Assembly (NCBI RefSeq): GCF_000764025.1
Contig: NZ_KN234762.1
Coordinates: forward strand, 1 to 57,376
DNA from: Pseudohaliea rubra DSM 19751
Lineage (GTDB): Bacteria; Pseudomonadota; Gammaproteobacteria; Pseudomonadales; Halieaceae
Direction of reading: 5' to 3'
DNA: 57,376 bases
The stretch's first letter is position 1. Each line of letters opens with the position of its first letter. Shown here in pieces: positions 9,568 through 20,532 of this stretch. The notes under the pieces were generated by a model. The model made no database searches, was not told the origin of the DNA, and saw only the letters and a program-made list of their open reading frames with translations. Position numbers and translations under genes: made by a program.

Positions 9568-10371
9568 ATGCCCATCGCCTTTATCGCCGTTGTCGCCGCC
9601 CTCCTCTATCTGGCGGCGGCCGGCCTGCAGCTGACCCACATGGCCCAGCGACGGCAGCGTCTGTCGAAGCCGGTGATGGGTATGGCCGTGGCAGCACTCA
9701 TCGGCCACGCCCTGGTAACCTGGGACGCACTGAACAGCGGACAGGGCATGGCCGTTGGCTTTTACCGGGCCCTGTCCCTGTCTTTTCTGGCGGTAAACAT
9801 CGCCTGCGTGGCCGCGCTCCTCAAGCGCCCTCTGCAGAACCTGCTTATCGGCCTTTTTCCCCTTTCCGCCCTGGCCATGGTGGTAGCGACCCTGGGACCG
9901 GAAACAGCCCATGCGCGCAGCAGCCTCTCGCCCGGCATCCTGCTGCATATCGGCAGCTCGATCCTCGCCTACTCGATTCTGACGCTGGCCGCCGCCCAGG
10001 CGGCGCTGGTGGCCGTGCAGGACCGGCAGCTGCGCCAGCGCAACATGCACGGTATCGCCCGCTCCCTGCCGCCGCTGCAGTTGATGGAGAGCATGCTCTT
10101 CGAGCTGATCTGGATCGGCGTGATCGCCCTCACAGTGGCTATCGGCAGCGGCATGATCTTCATGGAGAACATGTTCGCACAGCACCTGGTACACAAGACG
10201 GTGCTCTCCATGGTCGCCTGGGTGGTATTCTCGGTGCTGCTCTGGGGCCGCTATCAGCTCGGCTGGCGCGCGCAGACAGCCGTGCGCTTCACGCTGGCCG
10301 GCTTCCTGTTCCTGATTCTCGCTTTCTTCGGCTCGAAGCTCGTGCTCGAACTGATCCTGGGCGTCGAGTAG
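9568..10371 (+). CDS. ypjD: YpjD-like membrane protein of the cytochrome c assembly (CcsA/CcmC) family
   Basis: 267-residue polytopic membrane protein with about eight hydrophobic segments. The start MPIAFIAVVAALLYLAAAGLQ and the C-terminal WGRYQLGWRAQTAVRFTLAGF segment are typical of the YpjD branch of the CcsA/CcmC haem-handling family. YpjD is conserved between ffh and the corB/yfjD gene, as here. ATG at 9568 is preferred because the first helix starts there; a GTG nine codons upstream is possible. The precise role of YpjD is not well established; in E. coli and Salmonella it has been linked to magnesium/cobalt transport together with CorB and CorC. Confidence 0.85.
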   Translation: MPIAFIAVVAALLYLAAAGLQLTHMAQRRQRLSKPVMGMAVAALIGHALVTWDALNSGQGMAVGFYRALSLSFLAVNIACVAALLKRPLQNLLIGLFPLSALAMVVATLGPETAHARSSLSPGILLHIGSSILAYSILTLAAAQAALVAVQDRQLRQRNMHGIARSLPPLQLMESMLFELIWIGVIALTVAIGSGMIFMENMFAQHLVHKTVLSMVAWVVFSVLLWGRYQLGWRAQTAVRFTLAGFLFLILAFFGSKLVLELILGVE

Positions 10372-10449
10372 GTCCGCAGGCCGGGTTGCTGCCCCCGGCA
10401 TTTTTCTTCAAGATACTTTTTCGATGGTAATCCGGAGTCAACACCACCC

Positions 10450-11709
10450 TTGAACGAGGCACCGCTGGGTCTCCTCTTCTCCGTTCTCGCTGCCCTTATC
10501 CTCCTCTCCGGTTTTTTCTCCGGCTCGGAGACGGGCATGATGACCCTGAACCGCTATCGCCTGAAACACCTGCGCAGCCAGAATCATCGCGGCGCCCGGC
10601 GCGCCAGCGAACTCCTCGACCGCCCGGACCGGCTTATCGGCCTGATCCTCATCGGTAACAATCTGGTGAACATCGCCGCTTCGGCCATTGCCACGGTCAT
10701 CGCCATCCGCCTCTACGGCGACGCGGGCATCGTGATTGCCACGTTCCTGCTGACGCTGGTGATCCTCATTTTTGCCGAGATCACCCCCAAGACCATCGCC
10801 GCGCTGCACCCGGAGCGCGTAGCCTTTCCCGCCAGCGTCATCCTGCTGCCGCTGCTCAAGGTGCTCTACCCGCTAGTGCTGACCGTGAACACGGTGACCA
10901 ACGGGCTGCTGCGCCTCCTCGGCGTGGACCCGAGCCGGGGCGGCGACGAGCATGTTTCCACCGAGGAGCTGCGCACCATCGTCACCGAGGCCGGCGCCCT
11001 GATACCCCAGCGCCACCGGGGCATGCTGGTGAATATCCTGGATCTCGAGGCGATCACCGTGGACGACATCATGGTGCCGCGCACGGAGGTCTATGGCATC
11101 GACCTCGATGATGACGACGACAGCATCCTGGCGGCCATCCAGAACAGCACGCACACGCTCCTGCCCGTGTGGCGCGATGACATCAACAGCGTCACCGGCG
11201 TGCTGCACCTGCGCAACGCCGGCCGTGTGCTCTCGGACGGGCGCCTCGACCGCGCAGCGCTCGAGCGCGAGATGGACAAGCCCTACTTCATCCCCGAAAG
11301 CACGCCACTGCACACGCAGCTGCTCAACTTCCAGAAGCAGAAGCGCCGCCTGGGCATCGTGGTAGACGAATACGGGGACGTGGTGGGCCTCGTAGCCCTG
11401 GCTGATATCCTCGAGGAAATCGTCGGCGAGTTCACCTCCAACCTCTCCGATACCGATGACGAAATCTTCCCGCAGCGCGACGGCAGCTACCTGATCACCG
11501 GCACCACCAGCGTCCGTGACATCAATCGGGCGCTGGACTGGGAACTGCCCACGGACGGCCCGAAGACCCTGAGCGGGCTGGTGCTGGAGTACCTGGAATC
11601 CTTCCCCGAGGGCGCCGTGGGCCTCACGGTGGCCCGCTACCGGCTGGAGATCCTCGAGCTCGGCGGCAACATTGTACGCACGGTGCGCGCCCGGCCAGAG
11701 ACAGCCTAG
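10450..11709 (+). CDS. corB: CorB/YfjD-type CNNM transporter (DUF21 and CBS domains)
   Basis: 419-residue inner-membrane protein. The N-terminal DUF21/CNNM transmembrane domain (about 1-190) has the typical SGFFSGSETGMMTLNRYRL, NNLVNI and EITPKTIAA segments. Paired CBS domains follow (DDIMVPRTEVYGID to DEYGDVVGLVALADILEEIVGE) and then a CorC_HlyC domain (about 335-415). The family exports or gates magnesium and related divalent cations. The start is TTG with a GGAG ribosome site upstream. It probably shares the ypjD transcript (78-base gap). Confidence 0.9.
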   Translation: MNEAPLGLLFSVLAALILLSGFFSGSETGMMTLNRYRLKHLRSQNHRGARRASELLDRPDRLIGLILIGNNLVNIAASAIATVIAIRLYGDAGIVIATFLLTLVILIFAEITPKTIAALHPERVAFPASVILLPLLKVLYPLVLTVNTVTNGLLRLLGVDPSRGGDEHVSTEELRTIVTEAGALIPQRHRGMLVNILDLEAITVDDIMVPRTEVYGIDLDDDDDSILAAIQNSTHTLLPVWRDDINSVTGVLHLRNAGRVLSDGRLDRAALEREMDKPYFIPESTPLHTQLLNFQKQKRRLGIVVDEYGDVVGLVALADILEEIVGEFTSNLSDTDDEIFPQRDGSYLITGTTSVRDINRALDWELPTDGPKTLSGLVLEYLESFPEGAVGLTVARYRLEILELGGNIVRTVRARPETA

Positions 11710-11741
11710 CGAGGACCACCCCGCGAAGGGCCTGCCCGCTG

Positions 11742-11810
11742 CTGTGAGCGCGGCGTCCTCGCCGCGACCGCCTCCGGCGACACCCGGCGCGACAACGCGC
11801 CTCCTGCAGG
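11742..11810. repeat. REP-like inverted pair, copy B
   Basis: The left arm GCGGCG-TCCT-CGCCGC (11750-11765) and the minus-strand right arm GGCGCG-TTGT-CGCGCC form clean hairpins. The right-arm loop differs from copy C (TCCT) while the stem is kept, as expected for a selected structure. It lies between the convergent ends of corB and the DUF1289 gene and may help terminate both. Confidence 0.75.
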
Positions 11811-11833
11811 GGTGCGCCTGCCGTAAGGGCCCG

Positions 11834-12028
11834 CTAGAGGAGGCGGATCGGACTGTCGGCCTGACGCCGCTCCTCGCAGCGGGCGAGGATGTCCTGCTTT
11901 TCCTTCGCGCTCGCCATCCACCAATCGGTGATCTCCTGAGCGCTGCGATAGCAGCCCATACAGATATCGTTGGCATCCAGCGCACAGACCGAGATGCAGG
12001 GGGATGCGGGCTCTCCCAGGTCACTCAT
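11834..12028 (-). CDS. DUF1289 family small cysteine protein
   Basis: 64 residues. The [19 protein letters not shown] segment carries the family's cysteine pattern (C-x3-C...C-x2-C) followed by the E-I-x-x-W motif. Members are small proteins of unknown function, probably metal-binding. The gene starts inside the last codon of the gamma-carbonic-anhydrase-like gene (4-base ATGA overlap), so it is translated from the same mRNA. Confidence 0.88.
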   Translation of the reverse strand: MSDLGEPASPCISVCALDANDICMGCYRSAQEITDWWMASAKEKQDILARCEERRQADSPIRLL

Positions 12029-12549
12029 AGCAGGGCCTCCAGGTCTTCCAAAAAGTGTTTTGCGTTACCGACGTAATGGTCGGCGTTGTGGGCGAGGGCC
12101 AGCTGCTGCTCAGGGGACAGCGTTCTCTTCACCTTGGCCGGCGAGCCGAGGACCAGGCAGCCGTCGGGGATATCCATGCCCTCCGTGACCAGCGCACCAG
12201 CGCCCACGAGGCAGCTTCGGCCGATGCGGGCTCCGTTCAACACCACGGCGCCGATGCCAATAAGGCTGCCGTCGCCGATGTGGCAGCCGTGCAGCATGGC
12301 GTTATGGCCAACGGTCACCTTCGCCCCCACCTGCACGGGAAAGCCCGGGTCCGCGTGAATCACCGTCCCGTCCTGGATGTTGCTGCCCTCACCGATCTCG
12401 ATAGCCTCAACGTCACCGCGCAGCACGCAGGAAAACCAGACGCTGGCGTTGGCGTGAAGGGTCACGCGACCGATCACGGCGGCGTTGGGGGCGATGTAGT
12501 GGCCGTCACCGAGGAGCCGGGGGCTGCTGTCACCGAGGCGATACTGCAT
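12025..12549 (-). CDS. Gamma carbonic anhydrase-like protein (YrdA/PaaY family)
   Basis: 174-residue left-handed beta-helix protein built of hexapeptide repeats. The [17 protein letters not shown] segment carries histidines of the gamma-class zinc site, with another histidine in VIHAD. Members bind zinc at trimer interfaces; many show little carbonic anhydrase activity and some are thioesterases, so activity is not certain. A 32-base gap follows the NIF3-like gene. Confidence 0.9.
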   Translation of the reverse strand: MQYRLGDSSPRLLGDGHYIAPNAAVIGRVTLHANASVWFSCVLRGDVEAIEIGEGSNIQDGTVIHADPGFPVQVGAKVTVGHNAMLHGCHIGDGSLIGIGAVVLNGARIGRSCLVGAGALVTEGMDIPDGCLVLGSPAKVKRTLSPEQQLALAHNADHYVGNAKHFLEDLEALL

Positions 12550-12581
12550 GGACTTACTCCTTGCCTTTCAACGCGCGCCGG

Positions 12582-15087
<2,506 letters not shown>

Positions 15088-15118
15088 GGAGCGGGGCCCG
15101 CAGGCCCCGGAACACCGC

Positions 15119-15370
15119 TTACTCAGCGCTGTCTTCGGCGGGCGCTTCCTCGGCCGCCTCAGCGCCCTCGTCAGCCGCAGCTTCTTCCGCGGCGGCCTCC
15201 GGCTCGGGCTGCTTCACGGCCGGTGCCGTCACCAGGCCCTCGGCCAGCAGAATGGCGACCTTCTCGTCGCCGTTCACCGGCTTGCCATGGGCACTCTCAA
15301 CGGCGTAGCGCTCGTCGCGGCGCTGGTAGATGCGGTACTCGGCGGTCTTCTTGATCAGCTTCATGCCCAT
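15119..15370 (-). CDS. Small conserved protein of unknown function with acidic alanine-rich tail
   Basis: 83 residues. The N-terminal half ([17 protein letters not shown] to [15 protein letters not shown]) looks like a compact folded domain and resembles uncharacterised proteins in other gammaproteobacteria. The C-terminal 35 residues are almost only Glu, Ala, Pro and Asp, probably disordered. The start is ATG at 15370 or, two codons later, 15364. It opens the string of genes that runs through queA and tgt. No function can be assigned. Confidence 0.75.
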   Translation of the reverse strand: MGMKLIKKTAEYRIYQRRDERYAVESAHGKPVNGDEKVAILLAEGLVTAPAVKQPEPEAAAEEAAADEGAEAAEEAPAEDSAE

Positions 15371-15501
15371 GGCGTTTTCCTTTCGCGTTCGTGGCCCCGG
15401 GGGGCGTTACTCGGATGGGATGCGGAGCATACCGGGAAAGGCCCGTCAGGTTAAGCACCTGCACGGGAAGATCCTGCGAGCAGGAGATCAAACAACGTTC
15501 G

Positions 15502-15529
15502 TTGCGCCCGCGCGCTCCGTTGCTATAAT
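15502..15529 (+). promoter_or_regulatory. Promoter of tRNA-Leu(CAA)
   Basis: A perfect TATAAT -10 preceded by an extended TG element sits 20 bases before the tRNA. A TTGCGC -35-like box lies 16 bases upstream. The stretch after the -10 (CCCGCG) is a GC-rich discriminator, as expected for a stringently controlled stable-RNA promoter. Confidence 0.75.
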
Positions 15530-15549
15530 CCCGCGCCTTCCCCGTCCGC

Positions 15550-15636
15550 GCCGGAGTGGTGGAATTGGTAGACACAGGGGATTCAAAATCCCCCGCCCGC
15601 AAAGGCTTACCGGTTCGAGTCCGGTCTCCGGTACCA
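15550..15636 (+). tRNA. tRNA-Leu, anticodon CAA
   Basis: 87-base class II tRNA. The acceptor GCCGGAG pairs with CTCCGGT (G1-U72 wobble, as in an E. coli tRNA-Leu), followed by A73 and an encoded CCA. The D-loop region GTGGAATTGGTAGACAC is typical of tRNA-Leu. The anticodon stem GGGGA/TCCCC encloses loop TTCAAAA, giving CAA at 15584-15586, which reads UUG. There is a long variable arm, and the T arm is ACCGG-TTCGAGT-CCGGT. Confidence 0.97.
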
Positions 15637-15725
15637 TCTCCGCAGCGGGACCCGTGCAGGGCGAGGGACACCTGCTTTCCGACCACTGCGCTTTTTCAAG
15701 CCGCCCTCCTCGCCGCCGGGCGATT

Positions 15726-16532
15726 TTATTCCGGTCCCTGCGCGAGCGCAGGCAACAGCTCTTCGGCATGCCCGGAGATCGACCGGACCCCTGCGGGTGC
15801 CTCCCCGGACGGGTCGATGGACCAGCAGCCCCGCCCCGCTGCGCGCGAGTCCTCGACGATCCAGTCGGTAATGCCGACGGAAAAGGACGTCCCCACGAAG
15901 AGCACGAGGTCGGCGGTGGGGAGATAGGCCAGCACGCGCTCGAAGCCATAGTCCGGGTGGCTCTGGTAGTGCTCGTCAAACCAGAGCACGTGGGGGCGCA
16001 GCAGGCCGTCGCCGCAGTGCGGACAGCGCGGCAGCTGCTCAGGGGAGCCGGCACCGCGGAAGGCCTCGAAGGCGGGCGCCTCGAAGTCCAGGGTGCCGAA
16101 GGCCCCCTCGGGGCAGCGCGGCGACGCACAACGCACCTTGCGCGCCTTGCCGTGAATCTCCACCAGGGCGCGGGAGCCGGCGCGGTGGTGCAGGCCATCG
16201 ATGTTCTGCGTGACCAGCAGGCTGCTCGCGCCGCGGGCCTCCAGCGCATCCTCCAGGGCGACGAGGGCATGATGCGCCGGGTTGGGCTCGGCCCCGGTTA
16301 CCCGCTCGAAGCGGGCCAGGTACCAGGCCCAGGCATCCGCCGGATCGCGGCGGAAATGGCCGAGCGTGGCCTTCTCCATGATGTCGTTTTTCCAAACGGC
16401 GCCCGGCTCCGGACCGCGGAAGGTATCGATACCCGACGCCAGGGAGACACCGGCGCCGGTCACGAAGAGCACCGCGCGGGCGCGGCCCAGGGCGTCCCCG
16501 AGTTCCTCGATGGCCGCTGTCGCTCCGCTCAC
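15726..16532 (-). CDS. cobB: Sirtuin NAD-dependent protein deacylase
   Basis: 268-residue Sir2 enzyme removing acyl groups from lysines with NAD. Motifs: GAGVSLASGIDTFRG (26-40), TQNIDGLH (108-115), catalytic His127 in EIHGKARKVRC, and zinc cysteines 135, 140, 170 and 173. Tyr71 and Arg74 form a Y-x-x-R pair like that of class III sirtuins (CobB, SIRT5), which also remove succinyl and malonyl groups. It begins 26 bases after maeB ends, in the same direction, so it may be co-transcribed with it. Confidence 0.9.
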   Translation of the reverse strand: MSGATAAIEELGDALGRARAVLFVTGAGVSLASGIDTFRGPEPGAVWKNDIMEKATLGHFRRDPADAWAWYLARFERVTGAEPNPAHHALVALEDALEARGASSLLVTQNIDGLHHRAGSRALVEIHGKARKVRCASPRCPEGAFGTLDFEAPAFEAFRGAGSPEQLPRCPHCGDGLLRPHVLWFDEHYQSHPDYGFERVLAYLPTADLVLFVGTSFSVGITDWIVEDSRAAGRGCWSIDPSGEAPAGVRSISGHAEELLPALAQGPE

Positions 16533-16558
16533 CGCAGGCTTCCCGTTCCCACTTCAAC

Positions 16559-18841
16559 TCACGCGTAGTGGGACACGTCCGTCCCGGCGAGGGCGGAGAT
16601 ATTCAGCAGCCCCCGGGCGGTAATGGACGGCGTAACGATATGTGCCGTGTTGTCCATGCCCATGAGGATGGGCCCCACCTCCAGCGCACCGGCGCGCATC
16701 TTGAGGATATTGCGCACCCCGGATGCCGCATCGCCGTTGGCAAAAACGAGCACATTGGCAGGCCCCTTCAGCCGCGAGTGCGGGAAAATCCGGCTGCGCA
16801 GCTCCGGGTCCAGGGCCGCATCGGTGTGCATCTCCCCCTCGTAGTCGAAGTCCGGCTCGCGCAGCGCCAGGAGCTCCATGGCGGCACGCATGCGTCGACC
16901 GGTATCGATGTCGAGGTTGCCGAACTGCGAGTGGGAACAGAGGGCGACATTCGGCTTGAGGCCGAAGCGGCGCACGTGCCGCGCGGCGGCGATCACCGTT
17001 TCGCAGATCTCCTCCGGCGTCGGTTCCGGGTGCACATGGGTGTCAGCGATAAACAGGGGCTCATCTTCCATGATCATCAGCGACAGTGCGCCGACCGCGT
17101 GGCGGCCGTCGCGGGCAAGCACCTGGCGGATGTAGTTGAGATGCCAGAGATACTGGCCGAAGGTCCCGCAGATCATGCAGTCCGCATGATCGAGGTGCAC
17201 CATGATCGCGGCAATGGCTGAAGTGTTTGTGCGCATGATCACCTTCGCCAGGTCCGGCGTCACACCCCGACGCGCCATGAGGGACAGGTAGGTCTCCCAG
17301 TAGGTGCGGTAACGCTTGTCCTTCGCCGGATCGACAATATCAAAATCTTCGCCGGGACGCATGGTCAGCCCGGCGCGCTCGCAGCCGCTAAGGATCACTT
17401 CCGGACGGCCGATAAGAATCGGTCGGTCGGTCATCTCCTCGGTGATGGACTGGGCCGCGCGCAGCACCCGCTCGTCCTCCCCTTCCGCGAAGACGATACG
17501 CCGTTGCGACTGGGCCGCCGCGGAAAACACGGGGCGCATAAGCATTGCGGAGCGGAATACGGAGCTGTCGAGACGGGTCTTGTAGCTTTCGAAGTCATCC
17601 AGGGGGCGCGTCGCGACGCCGGACTCCATGGCTGCGCGGGCCACGGCGGTGGCGACGACGCCCATGAGCCGCGGATCAAAGGGCTTGGGGATGAGATAGT
17701 CCGCCCCAAAAACCAGCTGCTCCCCCTGGTAGGCGGCGGCGGCCTCGGCGCTGGTGGTCGCCCGCGCCATGGCCGCAATACCGTCGATGCAGGCAAGCTG
17801 CATGGCGTCGTTTATTTCCGTGGCGCCCACATCAAGGGCGCCGCGGAAGATAAACGGGAAGCAGAGCACGTTGTTGACCTGGTTCGGGTAATCCGAGCGA
17901 CCGGTGGCGATAATGGCGTCCGGCGCCACCGCGCGCACCTCGTCGGGCATGATCTCGGGGACCGGGTTGGCCAGGGCAAAGATAATCGGCCGTTCGGCCA
18001 TGCGCGCGACCACGTCCCCGGTCAGCACGCCGGGGCCGGACAGACCCAGGAACAGGTCGGCGCCCTCGATCACCTCGAGGAGCGTGCGCGCCGCTGTCGG
18101 CTGGGCAAAGGCAGCCTTCTGCGGATTCATGTCTTCGCTGCGGCCTTCGTGCACCACGCCGTGCAGATCCACCAGCCAGATGTTCTCCCGGCGCACGCCG
18201 AGCTTCAGGAGCATGTTCAGGCAGGCAATGCCCGCAGCGCCACCGCCGGTGGAGACCACCTTGATGTCCTCGAAGCGCTTGCCGGCGATACGCAGCGCGT
18301 TGGTGGCAGCGGCACCGACCACGATGGCGGTCCCGTGCTGATCGTCGTGGAAGACCGGGATGTTCATGCGCTCGCGGCAGATCTTTTCAACCACGAAACA
18401 GTCCGGCGCCTTGATGTCCTCGAGGTTCACGGCACCGAAAGAGGGCTCCATGGCGCAGATGATGTCGGCAAGACGCTCCGGATCGGCCTCGTTCAACTCA
18501 ATATCGAAGCAGTCGATATTGGCGAACTTCTTGAACAGCACCGCCTTGCCCTCCATGACCGGCTTCGACGCCAGGGCACCGATGTTGCCGAGGCCGAGCA
18601 CGGCGCTGCCATTGGTCACCACGGCCACGAGGTTACCGCGGGCGGTGTAATCGGCCGCGTGGCTCGGATCGGCGCGGATCTCCAGACAGGCCTCGGCAAC
18701 GCCGGGAGAATAGGCGCGGGCCAGGTCCTGGCCGTTGGCCAGCGGCTTGGTGGCCCGGATCTCAAGCTTCCCGGGCTTTGGATAGCGGTGGTAACGCAGC
18801 GCTGCCTCGCGGGCAGCCTGGCGGCTCTTGTCGTCGTCCAT
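16559..18841 (-). CDS. maeB: NADP-dependent malic enzyme with phosphotransacetylase-like domain
   Basis: 760 residues, the standard MaeB length. The N-terminal malic enzyme half (about 1-430) converts malate to pyruvate, CO2 and NADPH; visible are [38 protein letters not shown] and the NADP-binding [13 protein letters not shown]. The C-terminal half resembles phosphate acetyltransferase ([32 protein letters not shown]) and in known members is regulatory, sensing acetyl-CoA, rather than catalytic. The ATG before [20 protein letters not shown] was chosen by family alignment; a much longer in-frame extension upstream is not real. Confidence 0.96.
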   Translation of the reverse strand: MDDDKSRQAAREAALRYHRYPKPGKLEIRATKPLANGQDLARAYSPGVAEACLEIRADPSHAADYTARGNLVAVVTNGSAVLGLGNIGALASKPVMEGKAVLFKKFANIDCFDIELNEADPERLADIICAMEPSFGAVNLEDIKAPDCFVVEKICRERMNIPVFHDDQHGTAIVVGAAATNALRIAGKRFEDIKVVSTGGGAAGIACLNMLLKLGVRRENIWLVDLHGVVHEGRSEDMNPQKAAFAQPTAARTLLEVIEGADLFLGLSGPGVLTGDVVARMAERPIIFALANPVPEIMPDEVRAVAPDAIIATGRSDYPNQVNNVLCFPFIFRGALDVGATEINDAMQLACIDGIAAMARATTSAEAAAAYQGEQLVFGADYLIPKPFDPRLMGVVATAVARAAMESGVATRPLDDFESYKTRLDSSVFRSAMLMRPVFSAAAQSQRRIVFAEGEDERVLRAAQSITEEMTDRPILIGRPEVILSGCERAGLTMRPGEDFDIVDPAKDKRYRTYWETYLSLMARRGVTPDLAKVIMRTNTSAIAAIMVHLDHADCMICGTFGQYLWHLNYIRQVLARDGRHAVGALSLMIMEDEPLFIADTHVHPEPTPEEICETVIAAARHVRRFGLKPNVALCSHSQFGNLDIDTGRRMRAAMELLALREPDFDYEGEMHTDAALDPELRSRIFPHSRLKGPANVLVFANGDAASGVRNILKMRAGALEVGPILMGMDNTAHIVTPSITARGLLNISALAGTDVSHYA

Positions 18842-18914
18842 GGCGATTCGGTTCCAGAAGGGGTCGGTCAGTTCAAAAGAAAGTCGAGTATAAAGCAAGG
18901 AGGCCGGCGGGCGT

Positions 18915-19922
18915 TCAACAGTCTGCCGCCCACAGCAGATGCCAGAGCCGCGGCAGCGCTGCCTGGCTATCGCCCCGGTGTACCCTGTAGGCGCCATGGG
19001 CTGCCGGTTCCGCCGCCCGGTTGAGCTGCAGGCTCCAGAGCGCGTCGATCTCGTTGGGCACCAGCGAATAGCGGATGTCGATGACCCGGTCCGAGCCCGG
19101 CGCGGCCAGGGCCACATAACCGGCGCTGAACCAGCGGAAGCGCTCCACATCCCGGGCCTGCTGCGAGGCCGGGTCGAGCCAGGGCAGGTCCCGGGCACGG
19201 TCGAGGACCGCAAGGGACTCACCGGGGCACTGCAGGGGCGCCCAGCCGGTGCGCATGGCGTCGACGAAGAAACGTCCCTCGGCGCGATAGACCGTCTTCC
19301 AGACGAGAATGTTGGCAAAGCCGGGCTTGGCCACCACCTCGACCGGCGCATGGCCGCGCTCCCGCGCCAGCGCCTCCCCCAGGGCGCGGGCCTGCTCCCG
19401 CTGCAGCACCCCGAGGCCCAGGTAGGCGAGCGCCCAGCAGAGGCCGGCGACCGCGAAGCCCCGCCGCCCGGTCCGGGCGGCAAGGCCCACCGCCAGCGCC
19501 AGTGGCAGGGAAAAAAGCGGGTCGATGATAGAGACCACATTCCAGGCGACGCGCACATCGGAGAAGGGCCAGAAAAGCTGGGTGCCGTAGGTCGTGCAGG
19601 CGTCGAGGAGCGCATGGGTCGCGTAGCCGAGGGTGCAGCAGAGCCAGGTGGTGAGTGGCGTAAGGCCCCGGCGTCGGCCAAGGAGCGGGTGCAGGAGCAG
19701 CGCGCAAAGCGCCCCGCCGAAGGGGATGATCACCAGCGAATGGGTGAACTGCCGGTGATACTCGAGAAACAGAAGCGGGTCTTCGCTGGAGCGGATGAGC
19801 ACATCGAGATCCGGCGCCATACCGGCCAGGAAGCCCAGGAGCCCGGCGGTTGCCGCCCCGGTGCGCCGTACGGCGGCCTGCGGCAGGGCCGCACCGGCGA
19901 AGCCCTGGGTCAGCGGGTCCAT
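18915..19922 (-). CDS. YdjM/YbcI-type membrane-bound metal-dependent hydrolase family protein
   Basis: 335 residues. The N-terminal half has several hydrophobic helices and the family motifs: MDPLTQG, GMAPDLDVL, EYHRQFTHSL and GYATHALLDACTTYGTQLFWPFS, with the conserved His and Asp residues. The C-terminal half is a soluble, probably periplasmic domain of unknown role. The family is annotated as putative hydrolase from distant likeness to phospholipase C; no substrate is known. Upstream there is a 136-base gap to the pilin cluster. Confidence 0.87.
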   Translation of the reverse strand: MDPLTQGFAGAALPQAAVRRTGAATAGLLGFLAGMAPDLDVLIRSSEDPLLFLEYHRQFTHSLVIIPFGGALCALLLHPLLGRRRGLTPLTTWLCCTLGYATHALLDACTTYGTQLFWPFSDVRVAWNVVSIIDPLFSLPLALAVGLAARTGRRGFAVAGLCWALAYLGLGVLQREQARALGEALARERGHAPVEVVAKPGFANILVWKTVYRAEGRFFVDAMRTGWAPLQCPGESLAVLDRARDLPWLDPASQQARDVERFRWFSAGYVALAAPGSDRVIDIRYSLVPNEIDALWSLQLNRAAEPAAHGAYRVHRGDSQAALPRLWHLLWAADC

Positions 19923-20058
19923 CTGCGCTCCTTCAAGGGTGAACGGGCGAGGGCGCGCCGGCCCGCGAGGGCGATCATTGTAGTCGAGAGGCGTGCGGAG
20001 CAGCGAGCCCCGGGGCGACTTCAGCAGCGCCGGAGGAAGACCCCGGGCAGCGCCGTGT

Positions 20059-20532
20059 TCAGGGCCAGCACTCAGCGGGCAAGCGCAGGCCGCGGGGCGC
20101 CGTGGGCGTGACCCGGAGCCGGAGCGTGGCACAGGCCGTATCGCCCACCTGGGCACCGCGGGCGGTGGCGACAACCTCGTAAGCCACGGCGAGCGAGGCA
20201 CCGCCCGGGTCCTCGCCGAGGCACAGCTCATAGTAAGCTTGCGGGGTCAGCCGGCAGTTATCACCGGAGGGGCTTCCGCCGATGTCGAGCTCGGCCGGGT
20301 CCGTACTGAAGTTCGCGTGGCTGGCACGCCAGCGCTCCTGGGCGAGCTGGATCGAGAGCAACCCATCCACCGCATCGGCCCGCCGGCCCTTGCGCTGCGC
20401 CTGCTGGAAGGACGGCAGGGCGATGGTGAGCAGAATGCCGGCGACGACCAGGGCGATCATGAGTTCCATGAGGGAAAAGCCCGCTACGGCGCGCTGGGCA
20501 GCGCCAGACCCGCGCGGCCGGCGATCAATCAT
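20059..20532 (-). CDS. Type IV pilin-like minor pilin (PilE-like)
   Basis: 157-residue prepilin. Type III leader with cleavage expected at Gly18 before FSLMELMIALVVAG, with the conserved Glu at mature position 5. The mature protein has the GspG/PilE pattern of an alpha-helical spine (ALPSFQQAQRKGRRADAVDGL) and C-terminal cysteines (NCRL, LCLG, TACA, ECWP) that can form the D-region disulfide. Last gene of the fimT-pilW-pilX-pilV-pilE order; its start overlaps the pilV stop by 8 bases. Confidence 0.88.
   Translation of the reverse strand: MIDRRPRGSGAAQRAVAGFSLMELMIALVVAGILLTIALPSFQQAQRKGRRADAVDGLLSIQLAQERWRASHANFSTDPAELDIGGSPSGDNCRLTPQAYYELCLGEDPGGASLAVAYEVVATARGAQVGDTACATLRLRVTPTAPRGLRLPAECWP

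Noticed and set aside
15702-15731. GGAATAAA on the minus strand near the sirtuin stop as a further ECF promoter
   Set aside because: The base run at the expected distance is GAGGA, not CCGTC, and no gene start follows.
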